Source: Azolla caroliniana (taxonomy: Eukaryota > Polypodiophyta). From it: a stretch of DNA of 64,000 bases. The notes below the pieces were generated by a model. It made no database searches. It was not told where the DNA came from and worked only from the letters and a program-made list of their open reading frames with translations. Made by a program: the position numbers and the translations under genes. This document shows positions 32,403 to 44,700 of this stretch, one piece after another (position 1 is the first letter of the stretch; each line of letters starts with the position of its first letter). The stretch spans positions 20,212,001 to 20,276,000 of the forward strand of contig JBHGNT010000003.1 in the NCBI GenBank assembly GCA_043228905.1. Reading direction: 5' to 3'.

Positions 32403-32470
32403 GTTTTACCCTAGCGGTAAGTTGATATTGACTCTACTTGTTTTTAGGTCTTGGGTTCGAACCCTTATTT
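32403..32470 (+). repeat. SINE-like sequence with A and B boxes
   Basis: CTAGCGGTAAG (about 32411-32421) resembles an A-box, and GGTTCGAACCC (32454-32464) is a perfect B-box, about 40 bp apart. The RNA would not fold into a tRNA. A tRNA-derived SINE head is the likely origin. Confidence 0.55.
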
Positions 32471-32551
32471 TCTCACCTCTTTATTATTTACTCCATATAT
32501 ATATCTCCTCTTAATTTACTACATGAAAACGTGGAATATAGGGGTTAGAGC

Positions 32552-32552
<1 letters not shown>

Positions 32553-32611
<59 letters not shown>
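32553..32611. repeat. Long (CT)n microsatellite
   Basis: Nearly 30 uninterrupted CT units. Confidence 0.95.
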
Positions 32612-32615
<4 letters not shown>

Positions 32616-35339
32616 ATCTCTTAATTTATTTATTGTAAGTTGTTTATGCTAGTTAATGGTAAGCTTTTAGACCACTAATCCTACGCCTTCGTTACATATA
32701 CTTTTTCGCACCTCTCCCCTAATTATATTGTACATATAGCTGCTGTTGTGGAATGTATGGGGTTCAATGATTACCTTCTAGTCTCTGTCGAACAACCTTA
32801 CATAATGTGCCTATCGTATGAGGACTTTATGGTGACATAAACCGTCTAAGGCATTGTTGTATGACTAGTTTGCATAAATTCAATTCCTCCCTCTCTTGCA
32901 TGATGAATTGCAACAAGTGGTTGACAAGCTTGTACAATAAGGAATTGAAGAGGTTCTCACTTAGAATGCACTCATTGAGCTTTTGTTATCTGCATATTAA
33001 GTCGACCTTTTAGCAAAAACTTGAGTAGATGCACAAAACTTTTATGAGTCTTATGAGATTGTATTGGATTTTGAGGACCACCAACCAAGACAAAACCATC
33101 ACTGACAACATTAACAATGAACTTTGCTCGACTCCTTCGCCATGTGATCATTTTCCCAAAAATATCCAAACAACGAAAAGTAGGAAACAAGCATAAATTT
33201 TTGTTTTGGCTTTTTGTTGTAACTTTAGACACCCACCAACATGGATTGAGAGATTGCTTTACAATGATTGTGGTTCCCATTGATCGTTGTATTGGCCCAC
33301 AATCAATATTAACATATCATCTCTGCACTCTTCCCCAAGCCCCAATAAACATTGTTGAATATATTAAAACAACATAAAAATACAAAAAAAACCAATGATG
33401 TTCCTACATGGCAATGTAAGCCCTCCAAGGAGTCCATTGTGTTCTTGTATGATTGCTTGACATAAATGGAACTTCTCTCTCTATGTGTGTGTGTGTGTGT
33501 TATTATGCATGATGACTTTGAACAAATGGTTGACAAGCTACAACAAGAAGGCATTGACTAGGTTATCACTTGGAACACACTAGTTTTGCCTTTGATATGT
33601 GTAGACGATGTGGTGCTTTCAACAAGTATTCGAGATGATGTACAAAACATTATTAGTTTATTGTGAAAAGTTTAGTGTTTGTAGGTCCAAAACAATGATT
33701 GCGATGAATTGCAATAAGGACAAGTTGTGTGTTTGAGAACATATGTGACGAAGGAGATGTCAAATGTTTGGTTCTCGTTAATGCTTGTTTAATGCTCTTA
33801 TCATACGAATATATCTCTATAGCATGTGTCAATGCATCTCAAGTCCATTAGAGAATAGTTTGAAAATGTCAAAAAACAATTCCTTTTTGCAGTTTTTTCC
33901 AAGTCAATGTGCATATGTCAATGCACTCACCTACTTTCTCAAGGCCACTTGACTTCCCTTTGAGGTCACGATCATCAAGGAGGTTTGTTTAGTACATAAC
34001 AAAATAATATAAATCGATAATTGCATTGACCTACTATAATTGCATGGGGAGCATGCAAACTAAGTCAGCATACACACAAAGTCAAATATATTGGTTTTCA
34101 ATTATACTATGAAATGGTTTGGAAACATGGTGCATTGCATTTGCTTCGTGGCACCTTGATATGGCACTTAAAAAATAATTTATGGCTAGGAAATACATAG
34201 AGGCTCACATCATTGTCAATATACATTACATACATATGTTGCAAGTAAACCAATTGAGCCCATCCTCTTGTCCACCATAATTGTCATGTAGTTTATCTTG
34301 CATTCTCTTTGATGTGAGACAACCTACTAATGAACATATGAGAATATTGGTTTCCTAAGCCAATTCAAGTGTTCAACTTTCAAGTAAGACGTTGTACAAC
34401 AAATGATCCACCTTTTATTACATTCCAACATGCTTTGCCCACATTTTCAACCTCGACCTATCCATGTATGCAATTTTATCTCAATCGCATGTGCAATCTT
34501 AGTCGCCATGCTCATTAGTAATTTTCACGAGCATCATGGAACACTTAATAAAAAATCCTAAGATGGAGGAGGGATACAAAGAGAGAGTGAGAGGCCAGAT
34601 GCTTTTTAGAACAAGGCAAGATCCTTCTCTAGGAAAGGAGATAGAAAGGTGCAACGACATAAATATATTGTAGTCAACAATTGATGCAAGCATAATGGAG
34701 CATATTATGTTGATTTCTATGTCTACGAGGCATCATTTGCAAGAGCTTGGTCTATTGTATAAGGAAGAGAAAGCATTGTCAAGAGAGAGAATGTCTCAAG
34801 ACTTGGCATTGTATGGATGGTTGCCCATGGTAGACACTCAATTGCTTCTAGGCTTGAGTGATGGGCTATTATTGCACCCTCCTATGATGACACATGGCAT
34901 GTTCTCCACGGATGAGGAAGGTGCATGTGGATGGAATATATATATATAGAGTGCAAACAATACTCTCAAATTCTAAACATATGCGTGGATAAGACTGTAC
35001 GTAGTTGGATCCCATAATTCTTTTCGTCAAACAATGTTACATGGGAGTATCGAAGCCTCCTAGATATGGCACAAAATGGGATGGGGAAAGTTGTATACAT
35101 TGGTATGGCAAAGAGTGCCAATGACTATGCTATTTGTGCATTGTTTTCATGTCCAAGTTAACTTTGCAAAGGGTTATGACGTGCATCACAAAAGAAAGAT
35201 ATTCTCTCTCATTTAGCAAGATACTATCATGCATGTAAACTTAAATCGACTCATATGGCAGAGACAATGCCTTTGAATTCTGGAAGGGGTCAGTCACATG
35301 GGTGTAAGCATCGAGAAAACGTGATCGGGGTTAACAGAA
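32612..35339. other. Intergenic stretch with LINE scraps, no gene
   Basis: Apart from the LINE-like fragments listed separately and a (TG)n at about 33486-33501, nothing is recognised. The frame 34695-34949 (84 codons) matches no known family. The region separates the divergent BPM and Erv46-like genes. Confidence 0.55.
33480..33850 (+). pseudogene. LINE reverse transcriptase scrap
   Basis: From 33586 the plus strand reads LPLICVDDVVLSTSIRDDVQ and then NIISLL before a stop. The VDD core with the VVLxSTSIRD continuation resembles the active-site region of a plant LINE reverse transcriptase (usual form YADDVVL). Preceding sequence (NKWLTSYNKK) is also LINE-like. A diverged copy of the flanking DNA lies at about 32780-33060. 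Confidence 0.5.
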
Positions 35340-35640
35340 CCACGACACGAAAGAGAAACCCTTCGACTGACTGACCAATCGACCCATTGTCTGATCGATC
35401 GATCAACCTACCTATGAATTGACCATCCATCCGATCGATCGATCGATCGACTGACCTACAGATCTATTGATCGGTCGACCCTCAGATCAATCAAATGATC
35501 AACCAATCGACCATCTGATCGATGGATCGACCCTCCGATCAATCCATTCATTGACCTACTCATAATCTAATCGATGGACCAACCCTCCGATCAATCCATT
35601 TATTGACCTACCGATCATCTGACCGACTGACCGATTGACC
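35340..35640. repeat. GATC/GACC-rich degenerate array upstream of the Erv46-like gene
   Basis: About 300 bp are made of irregular units such as GATCGATC, CGACC, ATTGACC and CCGATCAATC. Longer units (CCTCCGATCAATCCATT and relatives) recur at about 35533 and 35585. The array ends about 130 bp before the start codon of the Erv46-like gene, so it lies in its proximal promoter or 5' UTR. Confidence 0.8.
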
Positions 35641-35772
35641 AACACCCCCAATCCCAATCCAAAGTATCATCCGATCTGTTTGTTTTTCTCTGTCTGCCTC
35701 TTTCAACAAGCAAAGAGAAAAAGGCCGGAGGAGAAGGTAGAGAAGCAGACGCAGGAGCAGGAGACGACGAAA

Positions 35773-38700
35773 ATGCTGGCGCTCAATCGGATCAGGCAGC
35801 TTGATGCCTTCCCTAAAATAAACGAGGATTTCTACAGCCGCTCCCTGTCAGGAGGCGTCATAACTCTCCTGTCCTCCATGGCCATGCTTCTTCTCTTCTT
35901 CACAGAGCTAAGTATGTCCAAGTGTTTTACTTACTGCTGTGGCATTTAATCGTACTTAGTTTCCTATATTCGTTTATGGGGTCTGTGTATGTTATGCCCT
36001 AGGATTGAAAATTTATTAGAAGGAGATATTCAGATACGAGCAACAAATTCTGTTTTTTCATGAACCATGGCCTTGATTGAAAGTGTAATTCGCTGTCGAA
36101 ATTTGGGCGAATGATGATGATATTCACAGAATAAGAACATAGTTTTGATGCTAACCATGACGTTTCTCGGAAAACTAGCAACAAAATATTTGAGAAGATA
36201 ACATTTGTGTTTTCTTCCGTGTTGTATGTTTGAGGATTAGAGTCTAGTGAAGGATCTAGGAAAACTTATTATGTTTTTTAGGATCAATTGTTAGGAGAAT
36301 AGTGATCAACAGAAAATATTTTTTATGTTGACAAAATTCAAATAAATATATTAATTTTTTGTCCACATCCTTATAAACTTAGGGTATTTTCTCATGATAT
36401 CTAACTTCTCAAACTCGTGACCATGATTCAATATAAATTGTAATAAATATGTATTGTAATGGCGACAAATTGTGTTTTTTTGAGCTTACGGGATGTAAAT
36501 ATGTGTTGAGTGAACAAATATGACAGAAATATATAAGTTTTCAACTAAGTTCTAATGAATTTGTGGTATCTTCTCATAATTTCCTATTATATCACCAGTG
36601 AAATGAAATTCAGTTGAGGACATTTCCCTGAAAACAGGAGATGTGCACTTATCCCATAATTCCCATCATAGAAATCCCACCTTGAATCATGAGTACCCCT
36701 CGTTCACATTGAACATAAACCACGCAGCATCAACCATATTGTTAACGTCTTCCTACCTTATCAGCCACATCCTCATTATCTTTAGGTTCTTCCTATCCGC
36801 CATGTCCTCGTTACCTTTATATTATTCCGTCGCTTGTTCCTTTTTCCCAAGATTGTGACAGGGAATTCTCTTCACTATCCATTCTCGCCACTTTGTATGA
36901 TTTATGCTCTTATTATGATGACCTATTGTCTAAGCAAACATGAATGCATCTCCTTTTTTAATACTTGGTCGGCTTTCACCCACTTCTTGATAATTGTGCA
37001 ATACTTGAAAACAAAAGTAAGGTGGGAAATCTCAACGCAAAACACTGAGAGGTCCTAAAGCTTGTCATCTTAGATATTTCTTTTTACTATTTCTACAAAA
37101 TTAGGAAATCATCACAGCAGTAAGAATTCGATTCCCTCTTCGTGGAAGCGAATATGAATCTAGGAGAGCGCACCAAATCTATAGCCAACTGCAGAAATCG
37201 GAGTTTACAGGAAATATACTCTCTCTAAAACAATGTACAACCACAAGAAACATTGCCCTATTGCCATCCAAAATGATTTATGAGACCTAATAAAGATTAG
37301 AACTTCATATAAAGTGAGTATGAAAAGAAACATGTTATTGTAATCAAGCTTCCTGAACATAAACAGCTTAAATAGTTGTAATCATGACTAATTGGTTGTA
37401 ATCAGGAGAGGAACTTAATCATTGTAACTGAAATTGCTGCCTTTGAAGACCTTTATTGTGGGGTGATTTAATATCAAAATGTTAGTGGGATGAGGTGCTG
37501 CGTGATTGTCTGATGGCTTTGATCCAGGTTGAAATTTCACTAGAGATGTCCCTAGTAATATCATTTGGAAAGAAATATCTCAAGATCCAGGTTGAAATTT
37601 CACTAGAAATGTCCCTACTAATATCATTTGGAAAGAAATATCTCAAGATCCTCTTCCTATATAGATTTGTTAGTTTTGTGCTCGTCCTCAAGTGGCCCTC
37701 TCCATGTCTCCGATCTCTGAAGAGGGGTACCAGGCATCTTGATTAATGTACTCCACTCCGCAAGGGCGTAAATCCAGTTGTAAGAAGACAATGGTATCTT
37801 CATCTAATATTGTAAAACACTGGGCTAAAAGTTCTCCACTTCTCAAGATTTCTCCTGGTATAACCGTGGAGTTTTGGTTCACATTGATTGCTGGTCGAAT
37901 CCCAGCATTACAATTACATTTACAGTGCTTGTCAGATTCAGATTCAGCTCATAGATTGCAGACATGGAGCTTTGAAGCAATGTGTATATCATTCTTTCTT
38001 TATCTTCAGCTGATGATGTGAGATCAGGATTGGCCCTATCTGTGTGAGAAGATAGAAGCAAGCTGCTACATGAAATCTGTAGTGAAAATCATTATTCATC
38101 TGAGGTTGGTACCAACTTCAAGTGTAAAAAACCATTACCCATCAGTGGTTTGGCCCCAAAGTTTTCCTCATGCCAGAAACTCTAAATCGGCAAAAGTCTA
38201 AAACATTATGCCTTTTCTAAAATTAACTAGTCTCTAGTACATCCTCATAATTATTGATTCATTTTAAAACTGATTATTACCTCCTTTTACTGGAAACACA
38301 CTTTCCCAGATTTACTTCTAGGATTCTGACTGCCTTGCTGGTGTTGCAGTCATTCATCCATGTGAACTTGCATGGTAACTAGGTCTCTAGTTTCAGACAT
38401 CATGCTTGAAAGACACGATTACCAAAGTAATTCAGGCCTGTTCACATGCAAGAATCATGGGCTCACAAACTAAAAATATAAATGCAAGAAATTAACATAG
38501 TCCTAGTGATATAATGTAACTAAATTGGTGCAAGAATAAATAGTCTTGTTATGACGTTGAGTTTAGATTTTCTGTTAAAGTATGGAAAAGATGGCTTTGA
38601 AATCTTGATCATGCCATTTATTCTGGCCAATATACTGATTGCACCCATGATGCCAATGAATTTACTGTTGATAGCTTATGTATATTCTTGTGTATGGCAA

Positions 38701-41700
38701 GATAAAGAAGTGCATCTTGATTTATTTGCCAATATTTCCAAACTACTTTGTAAAAACATAGTGAACTTGAAACATTGTTTACACAAACAAACTTTTGTCT
38801 TGAAAAAAGAAGAGAGCTAACATTTACTTGCAACCCACATCAAATTGTGGTCTCTTTTCTCTTTTAGCTTTTGTTAAAATTTTATTTTATGTATGATTTA
38901 ATGAATACACTTATGTATCAAACACCATGAAATGACACCAATCTGCTTTGGATCATAACTGGAGGTGCTTAGCTCATTCTAGATCTAGTATATAAGAAAA
39001 TTTAACCACAGGTTGTTCTGCTTACCTTATAGAAATGTGTTGTAATTATCTGCTAGTGCATTTTCAATATTGACTACATTCATGTTTGTGATTTTTGATA
39101 CTGACTCATGTTTGTCATTATGTATCACTATGGATGTGTACATGCATTTATGTATATATTTTCAGGTTAGATTTGTGCTTTGTTGTGCAGGGTTATTTCT
39201 CAACCCTGTCACAAAAAACGAGCTGATTGTGGATACGTCTCGAGGTGAAACCCTTCAGATTTATGTAAGTACACTATATCCATGCATTCTAAGGAATGTC
39301 TGATTATATTATATCAATATGTGATTTCAGAACTACAACGTCTCAGGCAAATTCTGTTCTGAACCCCTGCTTTTCTTATACCTGCAATTTTTCTTGAGCT
39401 TTAGTTAACTGTATGAGAATTCTCAAAACGTTTGAGGGTAAGCTGCTCAATCACAGAAGAAACCTCCAATGAATGAAATCGAAAAAGTTTAGAGTCTTGA
39501 ACTTCATGTTTTGTCTTTTTTGACCATGTCTTAGGTGTTGTGGGAGTGGGTTCTTGGTTCCATGGATTCTTACTGTGCTGTGTTTGGTTCAGTTAGATGT
39601 AACATTTCCATCCCTTGCATGCTCTATTATCAGCCTTGATGCCATGGATATTAGTGGGGAGCAGCATCTGGATGTGGTATGATATTTCTCTTCTTTCTTA
39701 TGTTCGGAATGTTTATATATAAAGTTTCTTCTTTGTGTACTAGTAACCGTATTTTGGCACCGTCTTTAAAAGTGATAGTTGGTGTTTTCTGCAGAGGCAC
39801 AATGTCTTTAAAAAGAGGTTAGACCCAACAGGAAAGACAGTGGAACCACCAAAACAAGAAAATATCGGGGGCCATAAGGTCGGTTATCTTCTAGCACTTA
39901 GATAAAGAAGGGGATATCGTAACTTATAAGATGCTAGTGGAGCCAGAGTACAACACTAATTAATGCCTATTTTAATGGAGGTTGCTAAGGGTGCAAAATG
40001 TCGCTTTCTACAAGAGAATTTTATGGGAGTTTAGGTTAAAAGTCTAATAAAAGACAGAAAAATTCGTGGCCTGGAGAGACAGCAGAAATCTAATTCATGG
40101 TTCATGAATTGTTTAACAATGGTCTTTTTCCTCCACATTTTAACAAATAGAGGCCTGTTTACGTGCAGATTGAGAAACCTTTGCAAAAACATGGTGGACG
40201 ATTAGAACACAATGAAACATATTGTGGGTCTTGCTTTGGGGCTGAACAGGTATATTTAAGGGCTTATATGCTAAATACGGGTGATATCACACATTCTGAA
40301 TACAATGTATATTTATATATATTGAGTTTTGATGCTATCAGACAGAATATCTGGTTTTAAACTCTGTTTTTGATGCGTTTTTGGAGATACGTACAATGGT
40401 TTGTCATGGCTTCCACAAAAAGTGGACTGTCTTGAATTTCTTTAGTACAAACTCAAGCTCTTCATTTATCTATGTATGTTTGATCCTTAGGGCTTCATCT
40501 TTTTCTTGAAATGTGATAGAAAACATTTCATTCGAATTTGGAACTTCTGATCTTTCTCTTGGGCTCGGCATATCCATTGAAGAGGGCTGGATAATGTCAA
40601 AATGAGGCTTCGAGATGCACACCATGAACTTCATCATTGCCTCGCTCCACTGCACCAATCAACCTCGGATGCCATGTGCCTCACCACTAATCTAGACATA
40701 TTAATTATAAACAATCGTGCTTGTAAACCATCTTAAGAATCATTCCATTATATTTTTGTTTCAGTACGGATAACTTGAATGCAGCCATATTCGTAACCAT
40801 GATTTTTTCTCATAGATCGATTTTCGCCTCTAGTAGATTTTAATGTATCTTTCTTTCTAGATAGTCTTCTTGCCTGCAGGTGCTTTTCTCTTGGATAGTA
40901 AATATTTCTCTTCTCCATCTCCATGACAAGGATGATTAAAGCCTTGGGTTTAGGGTCATATCTCCCCAACATCACATACATGCAGCGCACAAGCTTTTCT
41001 TTTGGCTTCTTCCAATGTGGAATTTATCAGTTCTAGCTTATTTTATGGATGCTATTTTTCTTTACTCATTTCTATGCATGGTGTGTTTCCTTTTTCCCTC
41101 TCTTGGGCACCTTTAACTACCTGTTCCAATGCAAGCATTTCATTTTCTATCTTACTATTTATAATCAAGTTACATTTTGCTACTGCATCTTGGCCTTCCT
41201 TAGGTCTCGTCTCACAGTCAGATTCATAGAAAACATTGCAATTATATTGCTGGTTTCAAAAGTTTGTTACGACATCCTTATATTTACGAGCTTTGCAGTT
41301 GACTGACTTATGAGGCTTGCAACTTCCTTCTCTAGAGTTTCTTGTAATTCTCATTTCTATTATAAGCTTTTCAAACCATCCTTACATCATCTTCAGCATT
41401 TTTAGGAACCAGGGACCAAGTTATGGATCTTCAATACACCTGCTACCCTATGTTCCTTATGAAGCACAAGTGTGGTTCGTAGCATGTACAATACAAGGAG
41501 AGGACCACTGGCTATGCACGATGGGCTATAGAAGAACTTTTGTAAAGGATGGCAATACTTAAGAGACCCTTGGTGATGATGATAGCGCTCAAGATCAAGT
41601 CATAGATACCTCATGAAATTATCAGAGCAGAACCAGGAACTACATGAGTGGCCACAAAAGCCCCCACAAGCAAGTGGATTACCAAAGAGATCGTGGGAAT

Positions 41701-44700
41701 TCCCCCAGCAAGGGGTTTCACAATTTGCATTAACTCATCAATGCAGCTAACAAAAAAGAGATGCCTGGTGCTGGTATGCGCATTTAGGTACCTGGCTGCT
41801 CACCTTCCTCTATAGGATTGATGTTGTTTGGATCTCAACTGCACAGAGTTGGATCATGCAATAAAAAATAAATATTGTAAAGCTGGATACAAAATAGGCT
41901 TGGATTAACCATTTTCCTGAGGCACATGGATGGACATTAGAATAATAATTTCCTACTCATTGTCTGATGGGATTGTCATCCAACACTCACATAGCATAAG
42001 TAGTATAATCAGAAGGATTCGCATATTGTTTTGCCTATCGCGGATAGAGGCAGGGAAATATGAAGGGCTGATTGCCTGGCTCACGGCATGTAAATGTTGA
42101 CTTTCAGTACCACCTTTGGCTCCTGTTTGGATCCCAACACACAATTGACTCATGCAATCAAAATAGATATTGTGAAGGTGAATACCGAAATCTTGGATGA
42201 ACTAATAACTCCTGTTAGGCACAAGGGGCATTAGAAAACTAAACTACACATATCAACTAGGTCTGTAGCCCACCCCAGCTACATGGATAGTACCTCTCAC
42301 GTAGCATTTTTGAGCATCATGGCACTAACTGCAAATGGAGACAGATTCGAAGGAGTGGAATCAAATGACTGTCCCGTCCAGCTATATCCTTATGGGCAGA
42401 ACTAATGGTATGCACTTTCTAGGGGGGACGAGACCAACCCAGCCAGACAAAGCAAACACTAATATATTCATAGCTGTAGGTGCACCCATGTCTGTACCCC
42501 AGATCTCAACATACAATAGGATTTACTTTAAAGAAGTCACCTTGGAAAGAGCTACAACATTCTTTATGTAAACTGACCATGACTTTGGGAACATCGCTCA
42601 CCTCAATAAAAAGATAAAAGCCATCATTCTGTTACCCTAGAGTATTAAACAAGAATGCCAAAGATCTGTGCCATAGAACATGCAACTCAAGAGTGTAATA
42701 ATGCTAGAGCATCGTTTTGGATCATCCAAAGATTTCTTCTATCGGTCTCTGCATCATGTTAAGTATCTCTGTCTTATCAAAGGATCGTAGTGGGAGATAC
42801 CAAAAGTGAGTGGTGATGCACCGGATCTTTCTGGAATATCTACCTCTTCATCCACTTGCCATTATGCCAATCATATAGGTCATTGTTCAGTAGATATTGA
42901 GGGGGATCTTATTAGTTAAAACAAATGTTTATCTCTGAATGTAGCCTCTGATGATCCAAGCTTCAATTTGCGATTAGCATACAGTAATGTTGTGGTTCTG
43001 TGTTACTTGGGTTTATGGCATAATTGGAGATTCACGATGATTCTCTTTAATGTGAGGCATGATGGCATTAATCATATCTGCAATAGTTCATGGCAGTTCA
43101 TCTCTTCTTTACACTCCCCTCATTCTGCCATGAGAGATTGTAGCTGCTAACGGTTTGGTGCTGTTGCACATACGATATTGTAGTGCCTTTTATGTGTTTT
43201 CCATGATTGTGTAACTTTGATCTTAGAGATCTACAAAAACATAATGTTTTTGCTGCAAGAGAGGACTGAAATGAAATGTTCTATCTATGTGTTCAAAAGG
43301 CAAAATGACCTGTAATGCAAAAAGTTACAACCAGTGAGATTTGAGGCCCTGCATCTGATATGATGTCTGTTTAGCAATAAAAATAGCAGGAGAAATGACA
43401 AGAATGTTAACATCAAATCAAAAGGCCAAATGACCTATTCAACCAGAAGTTTCATTTATGTTAATATTTTGAAACAGAGAGAATTTAGCTTATCTTAAAA
43501 CATCACTTATCCTGCAGTCAGATGAAGATTGTTGCAACTCATGTGAAGAAGTACGAGAAGCTTATAGGCGGAAAGGGTGGGCATTAACAAATCCAGATTT
43601 AATAGACCAGGTTTGATTTTTTTGTGGATTTTATGTTTTAATGCTACTTCTAAAATTGCCATTCTTTAGTTGCCATCCATGCATTCAGCCACTTGCATGT
43701 ATCTTCATATTTTCATTATACATGATTGATATCTTTGGGAGTCGTTCATTATGGAACATTTCTTGCATTTATAAATACAACTGAGTTTGTAGGTTCAGAA
43801 GAGGTCATATTTGGCTACGTAGTTAGTACCTTGTTTACAACTTCATATAGGCTTCCTCAATCTCATGGGGAAATCTTGAAGAATATGCTTCAACGTTCAG
43901 TGTGAAATTCTGGAATCGGAACCATCCTTCTTGATCACATCACCATGTGCATGTACCAAGAGTTTTGAGTCAGCTACCTGGATAATCTGCAGTCACTTTG
44001 GCAAGAAAACCCTGTCCCTTGGACTTCCCACATATTTACAATATAGTGAACTTCATCGACCAAGATGTATGATATCTAGCTAGGTGTAATGTAGAAAGGT
44101 CCGGTTGTGAGTTACCCTTCCCAAATCTGGCAGCCCTCATCACCTTTAGAGAGGTGTGCTACACCTTACAATGAAAATTAATGATGCTCTAAGCTGCAAG
44201 CTGATAATTGTAGCTGGAAACTGTGCAAATTTCTGTTGTCCAAAGTTTTACAAGAGGAAAGTTTGTGGTATAGACATGCTAATGCCGTACGATATAGAAA
44301 TCTTGGCCATCCAATATGCACATACTTGCTTAGTGCTAGATTATGCTCATGGTTGAGTCTGTCCCTGACTTTTCATTGTTCAATGAAGCATTAGAAACAT
44401 GGTGCGGTGTTCATGTACTTCCCATTAGTTCATATGACTGTTGATAAACAAATCTTTGTATACTTTTTGGGATTGATGACATGAGTAGGCTCCCCATCAA
44501 TCCACACTATGCATAAAGACCAACAAAACATTTGCTTCTTAATCTGTAAAAGAGCACTTTATGAGTGAGCTGCATTATCTTGTTTTTGACAGTGTAAAAG
44601 GGAAGGATGGCTTCAAAAGGTCAAAGAAGAGGAGGGGGAAGGTTGCAATGTTTATGGGTCATTGGAAGTGAATAAAGTGGCTGGAAACTTTCATTTTGCA

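Noticed and set aside
32403-32470. A functional tRNA gene at the perfect B-box
   Set aside because: No cloverleaf can be drawn. The A-box is imperfect and no acceptor stem is formed.
35912-39190. An additional exon of the Erv46-like gene in intron 1
   Set aside because: Exon 1 and exon 2 join in phase and give the expected E-L-R-L sequence, leaving no missing residues.
40748-41562. A gene nested in intron 5 of the Erv46-like gene
   Set aside because: Frames are short, on both strands, interrupted, and match no family. They are better seen as intron or old transposon DNA.
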